This document shows positions 52,752 through 63,636 of a DNA stretch of 64,000 bases, in pieces (the first letter of the stretch is position 1; every line of letters begins with the position of its first letter). The position numbers and the translations under genes were made by a program. The DNA lies in assembly GCA_002899765.1 (NCBI GenBank), contig PPDH01000028.1, positions 140,978-204,977 of the forward strand, given 5' to 3'. The DNA comes from Sulfurimonas sp. (lineage in GTDB: Bacteria > Campylobacterota > Campylobacteria > Campylobacterales > Sulfurimonadaceae). The notes beneath the pieces are model-generated. The model worked only from the letters and a program-made list of their open reading frames with translations, did no database searches and was not told the origin of the DNA.

Positions 52752-53582
52752 ATGTCTGATGTAGTGGTTTATAATGATGGAGAATTAGAGCTAAAAATCT
52801 CAGTTAATGAAGAAAATATTTGGCTTAATCAAGTTCAAATAGCTGAATTATTTGAGACGAGTAGTGATAATATTAGTCTGCATTTGAAGAATAATTACAA
52901 AGAAAAAGAGCTATCTGAAAATTAAACTGTCGAGGATTTCTCGGTAGTTCGGCAAGAAGGTGGCAGAAGCGTAAAAAGAAACATAAAACACTACAAATTA
53001 GATGCAATTATTTCTGTGGGATACAGAGTAAGCTCGTTAAAAGCCACAAAATTTAGACAATGGGCAACATCTGTACTTAAAAACTATATCCAAAACGGTT
53101 ATGCTATCAATACACATAAAATTACAGAACAAAGATTATCTCTTCTTGAAAATGATATAGAGATTATCAAATCTCATATTAAAAATAATACAATAGAGGT
53201 CAAACACGGAATATTTTTTAACGGACAAATATTCGATGCTTATGTACTTTTATCGGATTTAATAAAAAGTGCAAAAGTTTCAATCATTTTGATTGATAAC
53301 TATATAGATGAGTCTGTATTGACTCTGTTGTCAAAAAATCGAAATGTACAATTTACTCTTTATACTCAAAACAGATCTAAAAAACTACAACTTGATATAG
53401 AAAAATACAACAAACAATACCGCAATCTTGAAGTAAAAATCACTAAAAATTTTCATGATAGATTTTTAATATGTGATGAAACCGTATACCATTTTGGAGC
53501 AAGTTTCAAGGACTTGGGAAACAAAGTATTTGCAGTCAATAAAATGAGTATGTCGGTAAATGATTTGCTAAAGAATATATAA
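52752..53582 (+). pseudogene. RhuM-family/KilA-N-like protein with C-terminal PLD-like domain, interrupted by in-frame TAA at 52923-52925
   Basis: NEENIWLNQVQIAELFETSSDNISLHLKNNYKEKELSEN*TVEDFSVVRQEGGRSVKRNIKHYKLDAIISVGYRVSS...HDRFLICDETVYHFGASFKDLGNK. Confidence 0.85.
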
Positions 53583-53741
53583 AGGTGCAAGTGGTTTCAA
53601 GTATGCAGAGCATCCGCGATGAAGCTAGAGAAGGAACGAAGAAGATTGGGTTTGTGTGATTTTCATCAAGATTGTTATATAATAATTTTAAATATTTGGG
53701 CTGGAGATTTTATCTATTTTATTAGCTAACTGAGGTGTGAA

Positions 53742-54581
53742 ATGTATAAATTGCCAAAAAGAGATGATAATATTTATAAAGAGATTGAAAAATTTCAAGA
53801 TTATGAATTAACTGAGTGTATAGCCTATGAGATGGCTATAAGGACACCATTAGTAAAAGAGTATCTTGAGTTAAAAAAGTCGATTAAAAACAAGATATTA
53901 GAACTCTATAAATTAGAAGAAAAAATTTTAAATGAATGCTGGTTGCACCACAAAGATATTTATTTAGAACATAATAAGAAATATAATATCGCTAATGAAA
54001 TGCCTGCACATACTAATAACAAGACTGTTCTTGCAAGCATTACTGATTCAGATGGTAATGAAATTTTAGTCATTGATAATAATGAATTATCACGACAATC
54101 ATATAAAACTACATCAAGACCGTTATTATCGATACCAAAAGAACATAAAAATAATATATCAGTTCAAATAAATTTTAATCTACCTAAAAAAGAGATAATG
54201 GCATATATTGAAAAAATGAAAGATTTTAATGATAATAAATTTTCTATTGGAATGTCTCGAAAAACAATAATCAACGATGATGTCATGAAATATGATAATG
54301 TTACATATAAAAGCAAAGGAAAATCAGCTACAGTGCAAGAAAGATGGGCTGAATCGTTTTATATTTATGATTGCTACAAAATATTAAAATTAAGTAATAA
54401 ATCAGATGAAATAATATATGCTGAAATAGATTTAGAACTAATAAAATATCATAATCTTAACGATAAAAAAGATTACTATTCAGTAGATACCTATAAAAAA
54501 AGTATTATGAAAGATATGAAACATTTTATAGATGAACTTGGTTATAAAAAGCTTTTAATCGGTCATGATTCATTAGGGTAA
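53742..54581 (+). CDS. Hypothetical protein of AT-rich accessory segment
   Basis: 279-aa ORF, no family recognised. Confidence 0.6.
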   Translation: MYKLPKRDDNIYKEIEKFQDYELTECIAYEMAIRTPLVKEYLELKKSIKNKILELYKLEEKILNECWLHHKDIYLEHNKKYNIANEMPAHTNNKTVLASITDSDGNEILVIDNNELSRQSYKTTSRPLLSIPKEHKNNISVQINFNLPKKEIMAYIEKMKDFNDNKFSIGMSRKTIINDDVMKYDNVTYKSKGKSATVQERWAESFYIYDCYKILKLSNKSDEIIYAEIDLELIKYHNLNDKKDYYSVDTYKKSIMKDMKHFIDELGYKKLLIGHDSLG

Positions 54582-54748
54582 AATTTTTACCTTTTTTTTT
54601 ACCTTTTTTTATTTTAATTATTTTATATACTTTCGATAACTTAATGACGGTTAGGTAATATCATATAAAACCAATTCAAATATGGTATTAATTTGGTAGC
54701 TATTCAAATCCTTGTAAGTGTAGGTAACATTTAGAAATGGATTAAAAA

Positions 54749-54925
54749 ATGAAAAATAAAGGTGTAATTAGAAAATATTACCAAAAAAAAAAAATGGCTG
54801 AATTCTTATTTATGATAATATCCTTGTATTTTTTCTATAATGAAAATAAATTTGATACTAATTTAAATATAAAAATTGAAATAGCTTATAAATATGAAAT
54901 TACAAATAGCTATAAAAAAGATTAA
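54749..54925 (+). CDS. Small hypothetical protein (58 aa) with a hydrophobic segment
   Basis: MKNKGVIRKYYQKKKMAEFLFMIISLYFFYNENKFDTNLNIKIEIAYKYEITNSYKKD; weak evidence. Confidence 0.3.
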   Translation: MKNKGVIRKYYQKKKMAEFLFMIISLYFFYNENKFDTNLNIKIEIAYKYEITNSYKKD

Positions 54926-54975
54926 ATATAAGTATTTAATCTTTTATTTTTAAGAATATTACCGTTCATAAATAT

Positions 54976-55110
54976 TCACTTCTTTTCTTTAAACTGCTCT
55001 TCCAAAGCTTTTAGCTCATCGGCGTTTTTTTGAGCTTTTTTTACAGCTTCTTCAAATGCAAAACCTTTTTAATCATTACTATACAGTACTTTTAGGCACT
55101 TTTTAGACAT
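54976..55110 (-). pseudogene. Small nif-operon ORF, interrupted by in-frame TAA at 55069-55071
   Basis: MSKKCLKVLYSND*KGFAFEEAVKKAQKNADELKALEEQFKEKK, downstream of nifK. Confidence 0.5.
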
Positions 55111-55143
55111 CGTTATTTTACTTTAAATCGAAGTTTTGGAGGA

Positions 55144-55169
55144 CAGCCGCCTTTGAACAAGGACGGCTG
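55144..55169. repeat. Hairpin-forming inverted repeat just downstream of nifK
   Basis: CAGCCG-CCTT-TGAAC-AAGG-A-CGGCTG. Confidence 0.65.
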
Positions 55170-55189
55170 AAGGAGAATAGAATAAAAAA

Positions 55190-56734
55190 TTAACGAACTA
55201 AATCAAAAAAGTAGTCTGTTGAAGCTATCTCTTTTGTCTCTTCATCAAGCTGATCAAGAACTTTGTTTGTAATCCAAGTCAACAGATTTAACGCTCCGTC
55301 ATATCCGCTGATTGAATAACGGTGTAAGTGGTGACGGTCGAATATAGGAAAACCTATGTAAATCAAAGGCACTCCCGTATCACGCATAAGCTCTTTGCCG
55401 TAGCTGTTGCCTATCATAAAATCAACAGGCTCGGTAAACAGCAATGAACGCATATGCCATAAATCTTTGCCTGCCCATACATGACAATCGGCTGCTGCAG
55501 GCGAAGTGTCAAGCAATGCTCTCATCTCCTCTTCCCAGCCTCTTGGAGCGTTGTGACAAAGCACATGTGTCGGTTCTGCACCCATTTCAAGTAAAAACGA
55601 AACTATACCTATTAAAAAGTCAGGGTCTCCCCAGATTGCGAACTTTTTGCCATGCATGTACTGATAAGAATCCTGCATAGCATCCACTAAGCGACCACGC
55701 TCGATTTTTAGTTTCTTCGGTATATCTTTGCCTGTAAGTTCAGCCAGTTTCATAATGAACTCATCCGTGCCTTTAAGACCGATTGGGTTTAATGTGCCCC
55801 CTGCATGTTTCCATTTTTTCGCCATTTTCATAGTTTTAACGGTTGCATACTTTTGTAGAGATATAGTAGCATTTGCATTGATACAGTCTTTTGCATCTGC
55901 TATAGGCGTACCGCCTGCGAACATAGAGTAATCGCCTGCAGGCATATCCCACTGATCAGAGTGGTCGCCAAGCATTGTATATTCGGCACCGAATGCTTCA
56001 ACTATAGCTTTAACGGAGCGGATTGAACCTATGTAAGTCTCAAACCCCGGAATGATATTTATCTTTCCGTTTTTCTCCTCTTTTTTATTACCCTCGGTAA
56101 GCTGAGAGATAATACCGTGCATCATGTTGTCGTAACCTGTAATATGGCTGCCTGTAAATGACGGAGTATGCGCATAAGTGATAGGGAAATCTTCCGCTAA
56201 AAACTCACCGCCGTCTTCCTCTTTTGCAGCTATAGCAAACGCATACAAGTCATCACCGATAACTTCAGCCATACATGTAGTAGAGACTGCAATCATCTCA
56301 GGCTTGTATAAAGCCGCGCAGTTTTTCAGTCCGTCTTTCATATTTGCAAGACCGCCGAAAACCGCTGCATCTTCAGTCATAGAGTCGGAAACACAAGGTG
56401 TCGGCTCTTTGAAGTGCTTTGTAAAATATGAACGGAAATACGCAACACATCCGTGGCTTCCGTGAACATAAGGCATTGTATTTTCAAAACCAAGCGCAAC
56501 CATTACAGCCCCTAAAGGCTGACAAGCTTTCGCAGGATTTACGGTAATTGCTTCGCGAGCCAAATTTTTCTCACGGTAATCCCATGATTTTGTCCACTCC
56601 GAAACCTCTTCAACTTTAGCAGAGTCGATAGCGCCCATGCTGCCTTCAAACTGTTTTTTGTTCTCGAAAACATCTTTATATTCAGGACGCAAAAACAGTT
56701 TTTGACCGTTTACAATATCTTGTACTTCTTGCAT
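55190..56734 (-). CDS. nifK: Nitrogenase MoFe protein beta chain
   Basis: NPAKACQPLGAVMVALGFENTMPYVHGSHGCVAYFRSYFTKHFKEP; VSTTCMAEVIGDDL. Confidence 0.97.
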   Translation of the reverse strand: MQEVQDIVNGQKLFLRPEYKDVFENKKQFEGSMGAIDSAKVEEVSEWTKSWDYREKNLAREAITVNPAKACQPLGAVMVALGFENTMPYVHGSHGCVAYFRSYFTKHFKEPTPCVSDSMTEDAAVFGGLANMKDGLKNCAALYKPEMIAVSTTCMAEVIGDDLYAFAIAAKEEDGGEFLAEDFPITYAHTPSFTGSHITGYDNMMHGIISQLTEGNKKEEKNGKINIIPGFETYIGSIRSVKAIVEAFGAEYTMLGDHSDQWDMPAGDYSMFAGGTPIADAKDCINANATISLQKYATVKTMKMAKKWKHAGGTLNPIGLKGTDEFIMKLAELTGKDIPKKLKIERGRLVDAMQDSYQYMHGKKFAIWGDPDFLIGIVSFLLEMGAEPTHVLCHNAPRGWEEEMRALLDTSPAAADCHVWAGKDLWHMRSLLFTEPVDFMIGNSYGKELMRDTGVPLIYIGFPIFDRHHLHRYSISGYDGALNLLTWITNKVLDQLDEETKEIASTDYFFDLVR

Positions 56735-58206
56735 TATGCTTCTCCTTCTTTATCCCATGGTGCTTTGGTGTGTGCCCATACAGGTGAGTTAATCGCCAAA
56801 TCCATGTCTTTTGCAAAAATTGCAAAACCGTCATATCCGTGGTAAGGACCGCTGTAATCCCAAGAGTGCATCTGACGATACGGCAGACCCATTTTTTGGA
56901 ACACATATTTCTCTTTGATACCCGATGCAACTAAATCCGGCTGCAATTTTTTAACAAAGGCTTCAAGCTCGTACTCGTTGACATCATCATAGATTACCGT
57001 TGAGCGGAATATCTCATCTTTTGTTCTTTTGTAATCATCATCATGAGCGAACTCATAACCCGTACCGATAACTTCCATGCCTAAATCTTCATAAGCGCCG
57101 ATAACATGTCGAGGGCGTAATCCGCCGACAAACAACATTACCGTTTTGCCTTCTAGACGTGGACGATATTTATTTGTAATTGCATCAACTAAAGGCTGAT
57201 ACTTTGCAATTACCTCTTCACATTTTGCCTGAATAGACTCGTCAAAGAATGCGGCAATCTTGCGTAGAGATTTAATAGTTTGGCTAGGGCCAAAAAAGTT
57301 ATACTCTATCCAAGGAATCCCATACTCTTTCTCCATATGACGAGAAATATAGTTCATAGAGCGGTAACAGTGAAGCAGGTTCAACTTTGCTTTTGTGGTT
57401 TGCACCATCTCTTTTAAAGTTGCATCGCCCGACCATTGAGCAATAACTCTTAAACCCATCTCTTCAAGTAAAATACGGCTCGACCATGCATCGCCGCCGA
57501 TATTGTAATCTCCGATTATTGCCACATCATACTCAGTCGGCTCAAGCTCTTTGCCTAATACTTCAGGTTTTGCATCAAATACATAATCACGAACCGTATC
57601 GTTTGCTATATGGTGACCGAGTGATTGAGACACTCCGCGAAAACCCTCACAATTTACGGGAACAATAGTGTTGCCCGTACTATTTGCATACGCTTTTGAC
57701 GCTGCATTGATATCGTCTCCGATTAAACCGATTGGACACTCTGACTGAACTGTTATACCGTTGTTTAACGGAAACAGCTCATCAATCTCTTTTAAACATG
57801 TAGTAAGTTTTTTGTCTCCGCCGAAAACGATATCTTTCTCTTGAAAATCCGAAGAGAAATTAATCGTAACGAACGTATCTACGCCTGTTGTTCCTATATA
57901 GTAGTTACGGCGTCCTGCACGGCTGTATTGACCGCAGCCTATAGGACCGTGAGAGATATGAACCATATCTTTAACCGGACCCCAGACAACACCTTTACTC
58001 CCTGCATAAGCACAGCCGCGCTGACTCATAACACCCGGAACGGTTTTCTTGTTTGAACGAACGTTACCGCATGTTTTTTGACTCTCATCTTCGGGAGAGC
58101 CTACGCCTAAGTGTTTAGCGCGGTTTTTAGCGGCTTTCTCGGGATAAGCTTTTAAAACTTCCTCAACGGCCGCTTTTTGTCTTGCTTCCAATGATTCTGG
58201 ACCCAT
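56734..58206 (-). CDS. nifD: Nitrogenase MoFe protein alpha chain
   Basis: [52 protein letters not shown]. Confidence 0.97.
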   Translation of the reverse strand: MGPESLEARQKAAVEEVLKAYPEKAAKNRAKHLGVGSPEDESQKTCGNVRSNKKTVPGVMSQRGCAYAGSKGVVWGPVKDMVHISHGPIGCGQYSRAGRRNYYIGTTGVDTFVTINFSSDFQEKDIVFGGDKKLTTCLKEIDELFPLNNGITVQSECPIGLIGDDINAASKAYANSTGNTIVPVNCEGFRGVSQSLGHHIANDTVRDYVFDAKPEVLGKELEPTEYDVAIIGDYNIGGDAWSSRILLEEMGLRVIAQWSGDATLKEMVQTTKAKLNLLHCYRSMNYISRHMEKEYGIPWIEYNFFGPSQTIKSLRKIAAFFDESIQAKCEEVIAKYQPLVDAITNKYRPRLEGKTVMLFVGGLRPRHVIGAYEDLGMEVIGTGYEFAHDDDYKRTKDEIFRSTVIYDDVNEYELEAFVKKLQPDLVASGIKEKYVFQKMGLPYRQMHSWDYSGPYHGYDGFAIFAKDMDLAINSPVWAHTKAPWDKEGEA

Positions 58207-58236
58207 TTTCTTCTCCTGTGTGTTTTTTATTTTTAC

Positions 58237-58584
58237 TTACGCCGCAACTATTTTAAAGTGAGCCATTGAGTCAAATTTTTTACAAAGAGCCATAGTTTCA
58301 TCATCAGAATCCAATCTTTTTGAAAGCTCGGAAATTTGATAGCGATTCGTATAAATCATATAATCCGTCTCAGCGGTTTTTATATAATGCACAAGTGCTT
58401 TGAACATAAATGTATCTTTGTTCGTATAAGAAAGTTCTTCGGTTTGACCGTGGTATTCTGTAACCATTTTAATTTCATTGATACCGCTTGTATCAATATT
58501 TGCTTCATCCAATTTTGCAACCACTGCATCATCGGGAACATTATTTCCCATCTCTGCGGGAAAGTGAAAACCTAATATAAACAT
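58237..58584 (-). CDS. Uncharacterised protein encoded between nifH and nifD
   Basis: 115-aa ORF MFILGFHFPAEMGNNVPDDAVVAKLDEANIDTSG..., same strand and spacing as the nif operon. Confidence 0.75.
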   Translation of the reverse strand: MFILGFHFPAEMGNNVPDDAVVAKLDEANIDTSGINEIKMVTEYHGQTEELSYTNKDTFMFKALVHYIKTAETDYMIYTNRYQISELSKRLDSDDETMALCKKFDSMAHFKIVAA

Positions 58585-58629
58585 GTAATTCTCCTACTTT
58601 TTTGTTTTGTTATTTTTTTTATAATGGAA

Positions 58630-58707
58630 GCGATGGCTTGCCTTCGCTCAAGTGCTGCCATGAAAGTTGCAACATCAAAGTACTCTCTGCCAAAGCCAAG
58701 GCATCGG
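58630..58707. repeat. BIME: REP-y (58630-58647) and REP-z variant (58690-58707)
   Basis: GCGATGGCTTGCCTTCGC -42 nt- CCAAAGCCAAGGCATCGG. Confidence 0.85.
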
Positions 58708-58750
58708 TTCCGAAGCGATGGCAGTTTAACCGCCATACTCTGCTAAAGAA

Positions 58751-59665
<915 letters not shown>

Positions 59666-59732
59666 TTAATTTAAGATATAAAAAATCTACCCGATTTGTA
59701 ATTTTCATATCGATTGTCTTACAAACTAGTAT

Positions 59733-59750
59733 GTGCATTCTCTGTTCTAT
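59733..59750 (-). promoter_or_regulatory. Variant sigma54-like promoter upstream of nifH
   Basis: Minus strand ATAGAACAGAGAATGCAC: AG-N10-GC. Confidence 0.55.
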
Positions 59751-59878
59751 GTTTTTACGGCACTAAAAAATGACAAAATACAATTCATACCGACAATGAA
59801 ACAAAATGTTGACAAATTTGTAAGAATGAATTATGCAGAAAGTCAACTTATTTGATGTTGTAGCTTTCATGCAGCACT

Positions 59879-59952
59879 GCGAAGGCAAGCCATCGCTTCC
59901 GAGAGAGTGTATGATGTCATGACAACAATGGAACCGATGGCTCTGCCTTCGG
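59879..59952. repeat. BIME: REP-y (59879-59896) and hybrid REP (59934-59952)
   Basis: GCGAAGGCAAGCCATCGC ... CCGATGGC-TCT-GCCTTCGG. Confidence 0.8.
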
Positions 59953-60002
59953 AAGTGCGTACATAAAAGCATTTTTTAAAAATAATCAGCTAAAATATCC
60001 AC

Positions 60003-60527
60003 ATGCATAAACACATAAAACTCCCACATATTGACGCTTTTGGGCACTATCAGTTTGTCACTTTTAGAACAAATGAGAGCATTGATGAATACGTATCAAA
60101 AATCCTGAATGAGCGAAACCTAAAAAGTTCTGTAAGACAGTATAAAATAGACACTTATTTGGACGGCTAGATAAACGGCGCTTTTTTGAACGGCAGTGTG
60201 TTGGAATATCTATACAATTTTCTAAAAAGTTTCAATGATGATATTTATGAACCAATCTCTTTTGTCATCATGCCAAATCATGTACATGTATTGTTCAAAC
60301 AGATAAGTTCATTGCAAGACACTGTCCGCATTATAAAGTCAAAAAGTGCGAGAGATATTAACAACATGTTAAAGAGAAACGGCAAGTTCTGGGCAAGTGA
60401 ATATTATGATAAAGTCATCCGTGATGAAGAACATTTTGTAAAAGTTTATGAGTATATCAAAAACAACGCACCAAAAGCCGGACTGAGTTTGGATGGCAGA
60501 TTTTATTCAAAATATGAAAGTGATTAG
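60003..60527 (+). pseudogene. REP-associated tyrosine transposase (RAYT, IS200-like fold), interrupted by in-frame TAG at 60168-60170
   Basis: KLPHIDAFGHYQFVTFRT...LDG*INGAFLNG...FVIMPNHVHVLFKQISSLQDTVRIIKSKSARDIN...FWASEYYDKVIRDEEHF; flanked by REP units. Confidence 0.88.
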
Positions 60528-60630
60528 GCGAAGGCAAGCCATCGCTTTGGAACCGATGCCTTGGCTTCGGCAGAGAGTGCTTGAGTATTACAACTTTCAA
60601 GACATCACTTGAGCGAAGGCAAGCCATCGC
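60528..60630. repeat. BIME cluster: REP-y (60528-60545), REP-z (60553-60570), REP-y (60613-60630)
   Basis: Exact 18-mers GCGAAGGCAAGCCATCGC and CCGATGCCTTGGCTTCGG; the first copy abuts the RAYT stop codon. Confidence 0.88.
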
Positions 60631-60709
60631 TTCCGAAAGAGCATAAACCATCGCTTTGGAACCGATTCTTTATACTCGTGGCTGAGTGCTTGGCTTCCGA
60701 AAAAATTTA

Positions 60710-62212
60710 TTAAAGATGGAAGTGGTAAATGCTTAAGTGTGTACGCTTGAGTCCGCGTCTTGTGTAAAACTTCAGGGCGTTGTCGTTGTTTACGTCTGCT
60801 GCGAGTTGGATACGTTTGTATCCGTATTCGTAAGCCAAAGCTCTCATTTTATTTATCAAACGGCTTCCCACTCCCATCACTCTGTAATCTTCCCTTACAA
60901 CCAAATCTTCAAGCTGACCGATAAAACTTCCCTCAGCGCTCGATATCAGGCGCTGCATGGTGAGCATGCCCACTACCTGATTTTCATGTTTTGCCACAAG
61001 AAGGTCGCTTCCATCAGCTTCATACAGTTGTTTGAGTCCTGCATACTGTTTGTCAAAATCTATCTCAAAATCAGACTCAATCGCAAACAAAATCCCAAGC
61101 AGTCCTGCCATCTCTTTTAAATCTTCCTCTTTTGCGTTTTCAATCGTAATGCCCGACTTCATGTTCAGGTCGCATATCTCAGGGTCTAAGATAGAGATAA
61201 CTTTTTTTGCATGTTCATTCAATGGATTTCCTAATATATAGAGTGTGTTTAAGTTCAATAAATTTGCCAAACTCTCCGGCAATTCCGTTATCTTATTTTC
61301 GTCAATATCCAGCTGAATCAGTTTTGTGCAGAGTCCTATTTCAGAAGGAATTTCACTTATCTTATTTGAAGAATAGCATAGATTTTCAAGTATTTTCGAG
61401 GGAGGAAGCAAGAACTCTTGAAGTCCGCAGCTCTCACATGAGAGCTCTTTTAAACAGGGAGCAAAATCATCGCTCATGGCAAACTCCTCCAAAGGGTTCT
61501 CATCAAGCGTCAACGCCTCAAGAGAACTCAAACCGTGCAGATGCAAAGATGTGAGTTTGTTTGCCGTAAAATTCACCTTTTTTACGTTCAGCGCAAAAAA
61601 AGCCTCGTCTACCGTTTGCAGATTATTGTCTGTGATTTCTATCTCTTCGAGTGAGACCAAACCAGAAACAGTATCTGGAAGTTCACCGATGAGGTTTGTA
61701 TTTAAATTGAGTCTCTGCACATTTCCCAAGACAGGAAGGAGATGAGAAATATCTTTTAAAAAGTTATTTGACATGTTAAGTGTTCGCAGCTCATTTTTCA
61801 CTTCAAAAACGGCTCCGAGTTCTTTAAGCACGTTTGCGCTCATATCTAAAACTCGCAACTCTTTACATGTAAGTAAAACTGCAATGTCTGAGATTTTATT
61901 TCCGCTTGCATTTAAAGAGCGCAGAGATGTACTGCCGAGGAAATCCGGCAACGCTTCAAATAGATTTCTTCTGATATCAAGATTGCTTAAAACAGAGAGA
62001 TTTTTCATAGATGCAGGCAGAGTCGTGAGTTTATTGTTTGCTAAATTCAGAACCGACAATTTTGTCAGAAGCCCAAAATTATCGGGAAGATTTTTAAGCG
62101 CATGAGAGCTTAAATCAAGGCGTGTTATCTCATGCGGTGAAGTTACATGTTCTTCGATTGCCCCGTATTGGTCAAGCCAAGTTTTCAGTCTGTCCCATTC
62201 ATAATCGTACAT
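60710..62212 (-). CDS. Leucine-rich repeat plus GNAT acetyltransferase fusion protein
   Basis: Many LxxLxLxxNxLxxLP repeats; C-terminal GNAT GQLEDLVVREDYRVMGVGSRLINKMRALAYEYGYKRIQLAADVNNDNALKFYTRRGLKRT. Confidence 0.85.
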   Translation of the reverse strand: MYDYEWDRLKTWLDQYGAIEEHVTSPHEITRLDLSSHALKNLPDNFGLLTKLSVLNLANNKLTTLPASMKNLSVLSNLDIRRNLFEALPDFLGSTSLRSLNASGNKISDIAVLLTCKELRVLDMSANVLKELGAVFEVKNELRTLNMSNNFLKDISHLLPVLGNVQRLNLNTNLIGELPDTVSGLVSLEEIEITDNNLQTVDEAFFALNVKKVNFTANKLTSLHLHGLSSLEALTLDENPLEEFAMSDDFAPCLKELSCESCGLQEFLLPPSKILENLCYSSNKISEIPSEIGLCTKLIQLDIDENKITELPESLANLLNLNTLYILGNPLNEHAKKVISILDPEICDLNMKSGITIENAKEEDLKEMAGLLGILFAIESDFEIDFDKQYAGLKQLYEADGSDLLVAKHENQVVGMLTMQRLISSAEGSFIGQLEDLVVREDYRVMGVGSRLINKMRALAYEYGYKRIQLAADVNNDNALKFYTRRGLKRTHLSIYHFHL

Positions 62213-62213
62213 G

Positions 62214-62480
62214 TCAATCTTCCTCACCCAATCTTCTGATTCGCTCCAGTCTCTGCTCAATCACGTAAGCAATCTCCTCATAATCAAATTTGCCGAATAC
62301 ATTCATGTCATACACTTTCAGTAAAGCCCCGCGGCAGCAGCTTTTGTTGCACTCACTCACCAGTTTTTTAGCTTTTTTAAACGGCTGTGCTGTATTTTGA
62401 AATATATCTATTGCCTGTGCAACGCTTTTTTGCCCGCACTCGCAAATCTCCATCTCAAGAATTTGTTCTTTGTTTTTCAT
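62214..62480 (-). CDS. Small Cys-containing hypothetical protein in nif cluster
   Basis: MEICECGQKSVAQAIDIFQ...SECNKSCCRGALLKVYDMNVFGKFDYEEI. Confidence 0.65.
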   Translation of the reverse strand: MKNKEQILEMEICECGQKSVAQAIDIFQNTAQPFKKAKKLVSECNKSCCRGALLKVYDMNVFGKFDYEEIAYVIEQRLERIRRLGEED

Positions 62481-62492
62481 AACACTCGGGTT

Positions 62493-62687
62493 TTACAACC
62501 CTTTTTCCTCTTTATAAGCATTTGCATATTCCACGGCTTCAACCAGTTTTGCCGCCAACTCCGGCATTTTTACATGGTTTGTCCAGACCGTATCTTCAAC
62601 AATGTCATGAATCTCTGAGGCAATCTCTACAGCCAAACGCTTTCGTCTTGCCAACTCTTTTTTAAAATCTTTCATCTCTTCACTCAT
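62493..62687 (-). CDS. Small nif-associated protein, weakly like CCE_0567/DUF683
   Basis: KKELARRKRLAVEIASEIHDIVEDTVWTNHVKMPELAAKLVEAVEYA; family call tentative. Confidence 0.55.
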   Translation of the reverse strand: MSEEMKDFKKELARRKRLAVEIASEIHDIVEDTVWTNHVKMPELAAKLVEAVEYANAYKEEKGL

Positions 62688-62722
62688 TGTTATCTCCTCA
62701 TGTTTTTATTTTTATTTTGGAA

Positions 62723-62800
62723 CCGATGCCTTGGCTTCGGCAGAAAGCGTTTGAATGTTCTAACTTTCATGACAGCACTTGAGCGAAGGCAAGCCATCGC
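62723..62800. repeat. BIME: REP-z (62723-62740) and REP-y (62783-62800)
   Basis: CCGATGCCTTGGCTTCGG -42 nt- GCGAAGGCAAGCCATCGC. Confidence 0.88.
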
Positions 62801-62811
62801 TTCCGAATTTT

Positions 62812-63636
62812 CTACAATGAAAATGCATATATATTTTCAAACTTTACGCTGCTTTTTCCTCTTACCATGTGGACAAAATGCTGCTTCTTTTCAAAATTGT
62901 ATTTTTCATACAAATTAACTACATGTTTTACTCCAAGAGGTATATCCGCTACAACTTTTTTCAGACCGCGAAAATAGAGTACGCCCCGCATCATCTTTAT
63001 AGCTTCATCGTCATGCCCCTCTCTTACCTGCCAAGGACCGAGATATACATTGCGCGCATTCACGACACTTTAGTGCTGAAAACTGTTTGGAAGTGTAAAC
63101 TTTAGCGAGGAGTTTCTATCCATCTCCTGCATCAAAAAATCCATTCTGTTTTCACCGAACGTCTCCTTGTCTATTTTGGAGATAACCGACTCAAAATTTT
63201 CACTGTCAAGCTCTTTTGCGTTTGCATTCGTAAAGCTAAAAGGTGGAACTTTCCCCACATTTACAAAACGCCCTACTTCCATTTTCGACTCAAACCCGTA
63301 ACGCTCAAAAAAAGAGACCATATGAGGATTTGCGTGAATATAGATATTTTGATACTCGCTTGAGAGAGAACCTATGAGTGTCTCAAACAATCTTTTGCCG
63401 ACTCCCGCTCTTTGGTGGCGGCTTGAGACCATAAAGTACTTAATCATTGCAGAGTTTTCAAACTCTATAGCCATAACTGCCCCTACAAGTTCGCCCTCTT
63501 CATACGCACCGTAACAGAGGTGTGCCGAGTGCATCATCATAAGTTTTACATGATAGCCGTCAACCAGCCAGCCTACCTCATCGGCAATAGATACGAGTTT
63601 ACTGACATCCGCAAATTTAAGCCAACCTATAAACAT
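62812..63636 (-). pseudogene. Two-domain GNAT acetyltransferase (GNAT plus Acetyltransf_18-like), interrupted by in-frame TAA at 63070-63072
   Basis: ORFs 63070-63636 and 62812-63063 share one frame: ...SSRHQRAGVGKRLFETLIG...LPNSFQH*SVVNARNVYLGPWQVREGHDDEAI...NLYEKYNFEKKQHFVHMVRG. Confidence 0.75.

Noticed and set aside
55144-55169. Intrinsic terminator after nifK
   Set aside because: Strong stem but no T-run downstream on the minus strand
62718-62740. TTTTGGAACCGATGCC as a plus-strand sigma54 promoter
   Set aside because: Spacing is wrong (GG-N10 followed by TT), and the sequence is part of a REP-z unit
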